NCBI GenBank assembly: GCA_026391235.1
Contig: JAPLDV010000467.1
Location: forward strand, 1-5,537
Length of the DNA stretch: 5,537 nt
Reading direction: 5' to 3'
From: Bacteroidia bacterium
Lineage (GTDB): Bacteria > Bacteroidota > Bacteroidia > Bacteroidales > UBA12481
The translations under genes were made by a program, and so were the position numbers. Below are positions 1-5,537 of the stretch, piece after piece (the stretch's first letter is position 1; every line of letters starts with the position of its first letter). The notes beneath the pieces were generated by a model. The model was not told the origin of the DNA. It was given only the letters and a program-made list of their open reading frames with translations, and ran no database searches.

Positions 1-2
1 CC

Positions 3-971
3 TGTCCCGAGTTAAAATCCGAGCCGGAGAAAACAGTCCGTCGATTTATGAACCACCCGGCAGTTGTCGGTTACCACCTGATGGATGAACCAAATATCGG
101 TTTATACCCTGAACTTGGGAATTGGGCGAAAAGGATACAATCCATTGATAACAAGCACTTCTGTTATGTGAACCTTTTCCCAAATTTTGCAGATTCGACT
201 CAGTTGGGAACCAAGGATTACCGAAAATATGTGAGCGAGTGTGCCAGGCAAATCCCTTTGGAGTTTATGTCTTTCGACTACTATCCGGTTATGAAAGACC
301 GCCTGTCTAAAACCTGGTACGAAAACCTTGAGCAGTTTTCCGATGAGGCAAAAAAAGCAGGAAAGCCATTCTGGGCATTTGCGCTCACCACTAATTATGA
401 TGACGGGCATCTTACTCCTCAGACATTGGCTTCGCTGAGGCTCCAGGTATACAGCGATCTGGCTTATGGTGCGCAGGGAATTCAATATTTCACTTATTGG
501 TCTGCTACATCTGTCAATGCACCGTCGGGCGAAGATCAACGGGGAGCTCCCATCAGCGCGGCGGGTAAAAGAAGCGTTGTTTATGACCGCGTAAAGCTCA
601 TGAGTGAGGAAATAAAAAACCTGTCGGGTGTTTTCCTGGGATCAAAAGTTGTGTGGGTAAGGCATACCGGCAAAGGGATGATTCCCGGCGGAACCATTCG
701 CCTGACTTCTCTTCCGGCTGCGATTAAAGTGCTTGACACCTCCGGTGCCCCAGCCTTGGTATCGCTCCTGGAAAAGGGGGAAAACTACTTTCTCCTGATT
801 GTAAACAAGGATTTTTTAAGCAGCATTAATCTGACTGTTTACGGGGATGAGTCGGTAAAAAAAGTACTCAAAGATGGAACCATTGTACCGGCCAGTGTTT
901 ACGAAAATTCCATGGAGCTGGATCCGGGCGATGCCGCCATCTATATGTTTCCGAAAGGTAATATCCTATGA
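3..971 (+). CDS. Glycoside-hydrolase-like protein, TIM-barrel type, C-terminal part (5' end outside window)
   Basis: The frame is open from the first full codon at position 3 with no stop, so the ATG at 48 is an internal methionine and the gene begins upstream of the window. About 322 residues are visible. Near the start, HPAVVGYHLMDEPN (Glu codon at 87-89) resembles the strand-4 acid/base (N/D)EP motif of clan GH-A hydrolases. Further barrel-like strands follow: FMSFDYYPV, KPFWAFALTTNY and GAQGIQYFTYWS. The last ~90 residues (ENYFLLIVNKD, then LDPGDAAIYMF) look like the small beta-sandwich that ends many such enzymes. I recognise the general type as Bacteroidota proteins often labelled beta-galactosidase or hypothetical, but cannot assign a GH family. 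No glutamate is obvious at the expected strand-7 nucleophile position (WAFALTTN), so activity or mechanism may differ. The signal peptide, if any, is not visible. Its stop overlaps the next start as ATGA, implying co-translation. Confidence 0.8.
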   Translation, partial: CPELKSEPEKTVRRFMNHPAVVGYHLMDEPNIGLYPELGNWAKRIQSIDNKHFCYVNLFPNFADSTQLGTKDYRKYVSECARQIPLEFMSFDYYPVMKDRLSKTWYENLEQFSDEAKKAGKPFWAFALTTNYDDGHLTPQTLASLRLQVYSDLAYGAQGIQYFTYWSATSVNAPSGEDQRGAPISAAGKRSVVYDRVKLMSEEIKNLSGVFLGSKVVWVRHTGKGMIPGGTIRLTSLPAAIKVLDTSGAPALVSLLEKGENYFLLIVNKDFLSSINLTVYGDESVKKVLKDGTIVPASVYENSMELDPGDAAIYMFPKGNIL

Positions 972-2866
972 AAAAACAACAACTTCAAAAAATCCTGAAT
1001 GATATCAGTTCTGTAAAGATTGCGCTGGTTGGTGATTTTTGCCTCGATGCCTATTGGTTCATTGATGAAGCCATGAGTGAAATCTCGGTGGAAACCAACC
1101 AGGCAACCCGACCCGTGAGGCAGCAAAAATATTCACTTGGCGGGGCAGGCAATGTTACCAGTAACCTTGCCGCCTTGGGCGTCAAAGATATCCGCGCTTT
1201 TGGTGTAATCGGCACTGATCCGTTCGGCGCAGAAATGGTCAGGGTTATGAATGCCACAGGAATAAACCCGGGAAATCTGCTGATCCAGGAACAAGAATGG
1301 CACACACATACCTATGCTAAACCATATATCGATGACCGGGAGCTGAACCGTGTCGACTTCGGTAATTATAACCATTTGTCAATAGAGACTGCTGATCGTT
1401 TGATTGGCAATCTGATACGGGACATTCCCGAAGTAGATATTGTCATCATCAACCAGCAGGTACCTTCAGGTATTCATACCGACTACTTTAAAAAGAGGCT
1501 GGTTGAAGTGATACTACAGTTCCCGGCAAAAACTTTTATCGTCGATAGCCGCAGCTTCAATGACTATTACGATGGAGCTATACGGAAAATGAATGACACC
1601 GAAGCTGCCAGGTTGTGCGGGCTCAACAAAAAACCGGATGAAGTGGTGCTCTATTCTGAAGTTGTTTCATCGGCGAAAGAACTGTTTGAACGTTACCGGA
1701 AACCGCTGTTTATCACCCGGGGCAGCAAAGGATCTTTGACCATTGATGAGGCAGGTATATCAGAAATACCCGGACTGATGATCCTTTCGAAAGTGGATAC
1801 CGTTGGAGCCGGCGATAGTTATCTGGCTGGAGCGGCATCGACCCTGGCGGCAGGATACGACATGGAAGTTGCTGCACAGATCGGATCCTTTGTTGCCGGG
1901 GTTACTGTACAGAAATTATTCCAGTGCGGAACCGCGACACCCGAAGAAATACTCACAATCGGGCTGGATCCGGATTTTATTTTTGCGGCAGAATTAGCTG
2001 AAAATAAAAGACATGCCACATACCTGACGGGTACTGAAATCGAAATCATCAATCAATGGGAGAAAAAACTTCAGATCGAACATATCATATTTGACCACGA
2101 CGGAACCATCTCAACCCTCCGTGAAGGCTGGGAATTGATCATGTCCCCCATGATGATCAAAGCAATTCTGGGTGATAAATATCAGGAAGCAGATGAAGTA
2201 TTGTACCAGAAAGTAAAAACCAGAGTTGATGAATTCATTGACAAAACAACCGGAATCCAGACGCTTGTCCAGATGCAGGGATTAATGGATTTGATCCGGG
2301 AATTTAGCTGCGTACCCGAAGAAAAAATGCTTGATGAATTTGGATACAAACTGATTTACAATGAAGAGTTGCTGATCATGGTCAAAGAGCGGGAACAGAA
2401 ACTGTCGCGGGGTGAGCTGGTATTGGAAGATGTTACCCTAAAAAACGCCGTTCCGTTTCTTCAAAAGCTCTGTGATGCAGGCATTAAGCTCTATCTGGCC
2501 AGCGGTACTGATGAAGTGGATGTGAAAAGTGAGGCCCGGGCTTTAGGTTACGATCATCTGTTTGAAGGCAGAATTTTCGGAGCTGTCGGAGATGTTACCA
2601 AAGAGGCTAAAAAAATTGTTCTCGACCGGATTCTGGATTCCATTGGCGAAACTGCTTTCGGAAAGGTGGCTACATTCGGCGATGGTCCTGTTGAAATTCG
2701 GGAAACCCGTAAAAGAGGCGGAGTTACCATCGGAATTGCCAGTAACGAACTGAGACGTTATGGCCTCAATGAGCATAAGCGTACACGGCTAATCAAAGCA
2801 GGTGCTGATATTATTGTTCCTGATTTTTCACAATATCCACAGTTAGCTGGTTTGTTGAATATTTAA
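968..2866 (+). CDS. PfkB-family (HldE/RfaE-like) sugar kinase fused to HAD-family phosphatase
   Basis: Bifunctional cytosolic protein of 632 residues with no signal peptide. Residues ~15-335 form a ribokinase/PfkB kinase: GDFCLD at 22-27 (sugar contact), GGAGN at 58-62, TRGSKGS at 250-256, and the signature DTVGAGD at 277-283 with D283 as the catalytic base. The opening resembles the kinase half of HldE more than fructokinases or ribokinases. After a linker (~340-368), residues ~370-632 form a HAD phosphohydrolase: motif I FDHDGT with D376 nucleophile and D378 acid/base, motif II LYLASGT around S512, probable motif III K545, and motif IV GDGPVE with D572 and E576. About 130 residues between motifs I and II would hold a mainly helical C1-type cap. 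All catalytic residues appear intact in both halves. Reactions are inferred: ATP-dependent phosphorylation of a sugar (phosphate) and removal of a phosphate. The cytidylyl/adenylyltransferase half of HldE is absent. The start overlaps the preceding stop (ATGA); the next gene begins 9 bp downstream. Substrate unknown. Confidence 0.9.
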   Translation: MKKQQLQKILNDISSVKIALVGDFCLDAYWFIDEAMSEISVETNQATRPVRQQKYSLGGAGNVTSNLAALGVKDIRAFGVIGTDPFGAEMVRVMNATGINPGNLLIQEQEWHTHTYAKPYIDDRELNRVDFGNYNHLSIETADRLIGNLIRDIPEVDIVIINQQVPSGIHTDYFKKRLVEVILQFPAKTFIVDSRSFNDYYDGAIRKMNDTEAARLCGLNKKPDEVVLYSEVVSSAKELFERYRKPLFITRGSKGSLTIDEAGISEIPGLMILSKVDTVGAGDSYLAGAASTLAAGYDMEVAAQIGSFVAGVTVQKLFQCGTATPEEILTIGLDPDFIFAAELAENKRHATYLTGTEIEIINQWEKKLQIEHIIFDHDGTISTLREGWELIMSPMMIKAILGDKYQEADEVLYQKVKTRVDEFIDKTTGIQTLVQMQGLMDLIREFSCVPEEKMLDEFGYKLIYNEELLIMVKEREQKLSRGELVLEDVTLKNAVPFLQKLCDAGIKLYLASGTDEVDVKSEARALGYDHLFEGRIFGAVGDVTKEAKKIVLDRILDSIGETAFGKVATFGDGPVEIRETRKRGGVTIGIASNELRRYGLNEHKRTRLIKAGADIIVPDFSQYPQLAGLLNI

Positions 2867-2875
2867 TTTCAGAAT

Positions 2876-3997
2876 ATGCCTTACCCAAAATTGGACAGGG
2901 ATCAACTTGCAATCAAGAAATTAAGCGAACGAAAAAGCAAGGTATATATCGAAAGAGATCATATCCCGGTCACACAAAAACCTGCTGGTCTTTCTGAAAC
3001 CGGACGTGAGTTGATCGAAAAAACCGCAGGCCGTATCAGATTGGCCAAACAGGAGCAAAGATCTGTAATGCTTGCGTTTGGCGCTCATACCATTAAAAAC
3101 GGTATGGCTCCCGCTTTGATGGCATTGATGAAGGAAGGGTGGGTGACCCATTTATCGACTAACGGTGCCGGCATCATCCACGACTGGGAGTTTGCATTTC
3201 AGGGAAAATCGAGTGAAGATGTTCGTGAGAATGTTGAACACGGGCAATTTGGGATATGGGACGAAACGGGTTTCTTTATTAATCTGGCACTGATTGTCGG
3301 GGCTTATGAAGGATTGGGATATGGCGAATCTGTAGGGAAAATGATCTCCCGGGAAGGATTGCAGATCCCGGAAATCCCGCAGTTGCAGGATGAGGCAATC
3401 AACAAAATAGAAATTCATCCTGATCTTGCCGCTGCAGCAATTGATCTGGCAGGGACTATTCAAAAATTCAATTTGCAGTCAGGATTCATGACTATTCCTC
3501 ATCCTTATAAAAAATATTCGGTACAAGCCTTCGCTTATGACCTGGGAATCCCATTTACCGGACATCCGATGATTGGCCACGACATCATTTACAACCATCC
3601 GATGAACCATGGAGCTGCATTGGGCAGAACTGCCTTGAATGATTTCCTCAGTTTTGCAAAAAGTGTCAGCAATCTTGACTACGGAGTGTACCTCTCGATA
3701 GGATCCGCGGTTATGTCACCCATGATTTTTGAAAAAGCACTATCAATGTCGCAGAACCTTAAGATTCAGGAAGGCGGGCATATCGATCACCATTACATGC
3801 TGGTTGTGGACTTAGCAAAATCCGACTGGGACTGGCAAAAAAGCGGTGAACCTCCGATGGATAATCCGGCTTACTACCTGCGCTATTGCAAAACATTCCA
3901 ACGGATGGGAGGAGAGATGGATTATCTGACTGCCGATAACCGGGATTTTTTATTGGCTCTTTATCAGGAACTTAGTCCAAGTCAAGGTGGTCATTAA
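2876..3997 (+). CDS. Conserved-looking protein of unknown function, faintly deoxyhypusine-synthase-like
   Basis: A 373-residue soluble protein with no signal peptide or membrane segment. I do not recognise a characterised family. Motifs that look catalytic or ligand-binding: AFGAHTIKNG at 67-76, HLSTNGAGIIHDWE at 92-105, a histidine cluster GHPMIGHDIIYNHPMNHG at 229-246, IGSAVMSPMIFEKAL at 275-289, and GGHIDHHYM at 300-308. The order 'G..I..G..P.L..L...G.V..L.T.GAG', then a later GSAVM segment, recalls the NAD-binding core of deoxyhypusine synthase, but the hallmark catalytic-lysine context is not seen and bacteria rarely need that reaction, so a DHS-type label would be a fold-level guess only. 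The many conserved-looking His/Asp residues could bind a metal or a sugar phosphate. It follows the kinase-HAD gene by 9 bp (no Shine-Dalgarno in TTTCAGAAT), so the two are probably one transcriptional unit acting on the same metabolite. The stop codon lies inside the left arm of the downstream inverted repeat. Confidence 0.85.
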   Translation: MPYPKLDRDQLAIKKLSERKSKVYIERDHIPVTQKPAGLSETGRELIEKTAGRIRLAKQEQRSVMLAFGAHTIKNGMAPALMALMKEGWVTHLSTNGAGIIHDWEFAFQGKSSEDVRENVEHGQFGIWDETGFFINLALIVGAYEGLGYGESVGKMISREGLQIPEIPQLQDEAINKIEIHPDLAAAAIDLAGTIQKFNLQSGFMTIPHPYKKYSVQAFAYDLGIPFTGHPMIGHDIIYNHPMNHGAALGRTALNDFLSFAKSVSNLDYGVYLSIGSAVMSPMIFEKALSMSQNLKIQEGGHIDHHYMLVVDLAKSDWDWQKSGEPPMDNPAYYLRYCKTFQRMGGEMDYLTADNRDFLLALYQELSPSQGGH

Positions 3998-4012
3998 GTA
4001 CCTACCCCCTAA

Positions 4013-4037
4013 CCCCCTCCCTGAAAAAGGGAGGGGG
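4013..4037. repeat. Hairpin 1 of the palindromic element
   Basis: CCCCCTCCC at 4013-4021 pairs perfectly with GGGAGGGGG at 4029-4037 around a 7-nt loop (TGAAAAA). The stem is strong and almost entirely G/C. No T-tract follows on either strand, so it does not meet the usual form of an intrinsic terminator, although it may still pause polymerase or block exonucleases. Confidence 0.85.
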
Positions 4038-4042
4038 AACGA

Positions 4043-4063
4043 GCTCTGATTTTCCCTCGGAGC
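4043..4063. repeat. Hairpin 2 (weaker, central) of the palindromic element
   Basis: GCTCTGA at 4043-4049 pairs with TCGGAGC at 4057-4063: seven pairs including one T/G wobble, loop TTTTCCC. It is much less stable than the flanking hairpins but falls exactly between them, giving the three-arm arrangement. Confidence 0.55.
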
Positions 4064-4066
4064 AAA

Positions 4067-4090
4067 CCCCTCCCTGCATTCAGGGAGGGG
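4067..4090. repeat. Hairpin 3 of the palindromic element
   Basis: CCCCTCCCTG at 4067-4076 pairs perfectly with CAGGGAGGGG at 4081-4090 over a 4-nt loop (CATT). Its left strand is nearly the same sequence as the left strand of hairpin 1 (CCCCTCCCTG also occurs at 4014-4023), so the two hairpins look like duplicated copies, and arm-swapped pairings between them are possible. Confidence 0.85.
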
Positions 4091-4138
4091 CAGGGGTGGG
4101 TACCTAATGACAAGCAGGGGGATGTACTTAATAACGAA
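4090..4138. repeat. Degenerate 24-bp tandem repeat of the element's right arm
   Basis: The 25-nt segments starting at 4090 (GCAGGGG...GGTACCTAATGAC...) and 4114 (GCAGGGG...TGTACTTAATAAC...) match at 18 of 25 positions with a 24-nt period. The second copy (4117-4135) is itself complementary to the left arm 3990-4008 at 16 of 19 positions, including an unbroken GTACTTAAT, so it is an alternative partner for the same left arm. A shorter AGGGGT at 4141-4146 may be the trace of a third copy. From here to the epimerase start (4139-4181) I see only A/C-rich leader with no clear promoter. Confidence 0.6.
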
Positions 4139-4181
4139 ATAGGGGTAGAACCACTTTACATTGAACTAAAATCTAAACACC

Positions 4182-5453
4182 ATGATAAACAAAAATGAAC
4201 TATCAACCTTCAAAAAAGAAGCTGAAAACCATCTGGTAAACGAGCTGCTGCCATTCTGGATCACCCGCATGACAGATGAGGTTAACGGCGGGTATATCAC
4301 TCATTTTGACAAAGATGGAAATGATTCAGGCGAAGATGAAAAGTCGCTGATCGCTCAAACCCGTTGTTTGTATACCCTCGCTTCAGCCCATCGTGCCGGT
4401 TACGGAGACGGGAAATTTGCCCGGTTAGCCAAACATGGCGCTGATTTTCTGATCAATAAAATGTGGGACAAAGAATTTGGTGGATTTTTCTGGATGATGG
4501 ATCGGAAAGGAAACGTAAAAATCGATCAGAAAATAATCTACGGACATAGTTTCGCTATTTACTCGTTAAGTGAATATACTCTGGCAACAAACGATCCGCA
4601 CGGAATCGAATATGCCGAAAAGGTATTTGACCTGATTCAAAAGTACTGTGCCGATACCATGTATGGCGGTTATTGGGAGATGTTTCATCGTGATTGGACC
4701 CTTTGCGGGCCGGGAAGCCAGGGAGGTGACCGGAAAACACTCGATGTCCACATGCATCTGATGGAAGCCTATACAACGCTTTACGAGTGTACCGGCAAAG
4801 AGGTGCACCGAAGGAAGTTGCTGGAAGATATTGATCTTTTGGTAAACCGGATTATCCATCCGGTTTATAAAACCGGCATACCACAATTCTTCAAGGATTG
4901 GACCGTTGCCCCTCAGATTAAATTCGACATCATTTGGGGATGGGACCGGTTCTCGGACGAAGGACAGAAAGGCAATGCAACCGATAATACCTGCTACGGG
5001 CACAATGCTGAATTTGTTTGGCTGATGATTCATGCGCTTAAAATTTTGAAAATCAACCCAAATAGTTATTCAGATTTGTTCCGGATTATTCTCGATCACA
5101 CAGTTAACAATGGCATTGATTATGAATTTGGTGGTGTTTATGTAGAAGGCCCGCACTCAGGCGGTGTGTATGATAAGGAAAAGGAATTCTGGCAGCAGGC
5201 CGAGGTGTTGATTGGCCTGCTCGATGCCGTAATCATGTTTGGCGATCAAAAATACTGGGAGGCTTATAAAAATGTTCATCGTTTTGTTATGGATAAAGCC
5301 GTCAACAAGGGTGTAGGAGAGTGGTATCCGTTGCTCTCACGCCGGGGTGAACCGATCTGGACACACATGAGTCACTCCTGGAAGATCAACTATCATACGG
5401 TAAGGTCAATGATTCAAAGCATAAAAAGATTAAAATTAATTGAGTCGATTTAA
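4182..5453 (+). CDS. N-acylglucosamine 2-epimerase family protein, cellobiose/mannobiose 2-epimerase-like
   Basis: A 423-residue cytosolic (alpha/alpha)6-barrel enzyme; no signal peptide. It is expected to interconvert C2 epimers at the reducing end of a sugar such as a beta-1,4-linked disaccharide (cellobiose type) or an N-acylhexosamine. Family features: the N-terminal LLPFW...GGY region, QTR at 59-61 with R61, YGH at 120-122, DVHMH at 188-192, GHNAEFVW at 273-280 (H274, E277, W280), FWQQAE at 336-341 (W337, E341) and WKINYH at 400-405 (H405). Spacing of H274/E277/W280 and W337/E341 fits the catalytic and substrate-binding residues of cellobiose 2-epimerases as I remember them. Differences: F336 where those enzymes usually have a second tryptophan, and length slightly above the usual ~390-410. 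An aldose-ketose isomerase of the same superfamily remains possible. It has no Shine-Dalgarno and lies 184 bp after the preceding gene, beyond the palindromic repeat. Context with a hydrolase and a secreted protein suggests glycan use. Confidence 0.88.
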   Translation: MINKNELSTFKKEAENHLVNELLPFWITRMTDEVNGGYITHFDKDGNDSGEDEKSLIAQTRCLYTLASAHRAGYGDGKFARLAKHGADFLINKMWDKEFGGFFWMMDRKGNVKIDQKIIYGHSFAIYSLSEYTLATNDPHGIEYAEKVFDLIQKYCADTMYGGYWEMFHRDWTLCGPGSQGGDRKTLDVHMHLMEAYTTLYECTGKEVHRRKLLEDIDLLVNRIIHPVYKTGIPQFFKDWTVAPQIKFDIIWGWDRFSDEGQKGNATDNTCYGHNAEFVWLMIHALKILKINPNSYSDLFRIILDHTVNNGIDYEFGGVYVEGPHSGGVYDKEKEFWQQAEVLIGLLDAVIMFGDQKYWEAYKNVHRFVMDKAVNKGVGEWYPLLSRRGEPIWTHMSHSWKINYHTVRSMIQSIKRLKLIESI

Positions 5454-5465
5454 TACTTTATAATT

Positions 5466-5537
5466 ATGAAAAAAATATCTGTATTATTAATTGCATTTAT
5501 GATTTGTTTTGGCGGAGTTGCTGAAGCCCAATCGAAA
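5466..5537 (+). CDS. N-terminal signal peptide of a secreted protein (3' end outside window)
   Basis: Only 24 codons are visible, open to the window edge. They encode a textbook Sec signal peptide: MKK n-region, hydrophobic core ISVLLIAFMICF, then GGVAEA with a likely signal peptidase I cut after AEA (residue 21) before QSK. The cysteine at residue 14 is inside the core and has no lipobox, so a lipoprotein is unlikely. The gene starts 12 bp after the epimerase stop, with an AT-rich spacer and no Shine-Dalgarno, consistent with co-transcription. The mature product cannot be known; a secreted glycoside hydrolase or binding protein would fit the neighbourhood, which is inference only. Confidence 0.75.
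   Translation, partial: MKKISVLLIAFMICFGGVAEAQSK

Larger units (their letters stand above)
3990..4111. repeat. Palindromic, cloverleaf-like intergenic repeat element (REP/MITE-like)
   Basis: The element is bounded by a 19-nt imperfect inverted repeat: GTCATTAAGTACCTACCCC at 3990-4008 against GGGGTGGGTACCTAATGAC at 4093-4111. 17 of 19 positions are complementary, with one A/C mismatch and one T/G wobble. Inside lie three consecutive hairpins at 4013-4037, 4043-4063 and 4067-4090, so either the single strand or the RNA can fold as a closing stem with three arms. No open reading frame is present. C-rich/G-rich palindromes of this style are frequent between genes in Bacteroidota, and such elements are often mobilised in trans by REP-associated or other transposases; that origin is inferred. 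The left arm overlaps the stop codon of the preceding gene. In the transcript the structure could stabilise the upstream mRNA or reduce read-through into the epimerase gene. Confidence 0.8.

Noticed and set aside
48..50. ATG at 48 as the start of the first gene
   Set aside because: The same frame is open to the left edge and the motif context (RRFMNHPAVVGYHLMDEP) is mid-barrel, so this is an internal methionine.
102..539. Minus-strand open frame of 145 codons under the hydrolase-like gene
   Set aside because: Antisense to a well-supported coding frame, Cys/Arg-rich low-plausibility product, no motif.
2876..3997. True deoxyhypusine synthase
   Set aside because: The similarity is limited to a vague glycine-motif order; the characteristic catalytic-lysine segment is not recognised and the surrounding genes concern sugars.
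4013..4037. Intrinsic terminator after gene 3
   Set aside because: The stem is strong, but no T-run follows it in either direction; termination remains possible but is not supported by sequence form, so it is listed as a repeat hairpin.
3990..4111. Possible tRNA because of the cloverleaf shape
   Set aside because: The closing stem is far too long, the arms are 9-10 bp C/G stems, and there is no anticodon-loop pattern or T-loop consensus.
4157..4163. TACATTG as a Bacteroidota -7 box (TAnnTTTG) for the epimerase gene
   Set aside because: One base short of the consensus, and no TTTG-type -33 element at the right distance upstream.
4566..5033. Minus-strand open frame of 155 codons inside the epimerase gene
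   Set aside because: It lies fully antisense to a gene with clear family motifs, and its translation shows no recognisable domain; it is a frame shadow.
5466..5537. Lipoprotein signal for the last gene (Cys at residue 14)
   Set aside because: The preceding residues F-M-I do not form a lipobox, the Cys lies in the hydrophobic core, and a good AEA signal peptidase I site follows.

Overview
The window looks like a piece of a Bacteroidota chromosome. Base composition is intermediate. The readable starts mostly lack a Shine-Dalgarno sequence (AT-rich or A-rich leaders at 2876, 4182 and 5466). Genes are packed on one strand, and the protein families are typical of glycan-using Bacteroidota. A C-rich/G-rich palindromic intergenic repeat of a style often seen in that phylum adds support. 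Genus cannot be fixed from this sequence; an environmental or gut Bacteroidales/Marinilabiliales-type organism is an inference.

Layout, all on the plus strand. (1) From the left edge to 971, the C-terminal part of a glycoside-hydrolase-like protein: a barrel with a DEP motif followed by a beta-rich tail. (2) 968-2866, a 632-residue fusion of an HldE/RfaE-like PfkB sugar kinase with a HAD phosphatase, overlapping gene 1 by ATGA. (3) 2876-3997, a 373-residue protein of unknown function with glycine- and histidine-rich motifs and a faint resemblance to the deoxyhypusine-synthase fold, 9 bp downstream. (4) 3990-4138, a structured repeat: a 19-nt imperfect inverted repeat encloses three hairpins (cloverleaf-like), with a degenerate second copy of its right arm. 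(5) 4182-5453, an N-acylglucosamine/cellobiose 2-epimerase family protein. (6) 5466 to the right edge, the signal peptide of a secreted protein.

Working model (inference): this is a sugar-handling operon. A probably extracytoplasmic hydrolase releases or trims a saccharide. A cytosolic 2-epimerase remodels its reducing end. The kinase-phosphatase fusion phosphorylates one position of a sugar and removes phosphate from another, a logic that resembles HldE kinase followed by GmhB in heptose activation. Gene 3 sits tightly behind the fusion and is the best candidate for a new enzymatic step. The kinase-HAD fusion plus gene 3 is the part most likely to be an undescribed pathway. The palindromic element between genes 3 and 4 may separate or attenuate the two halves of the operon.
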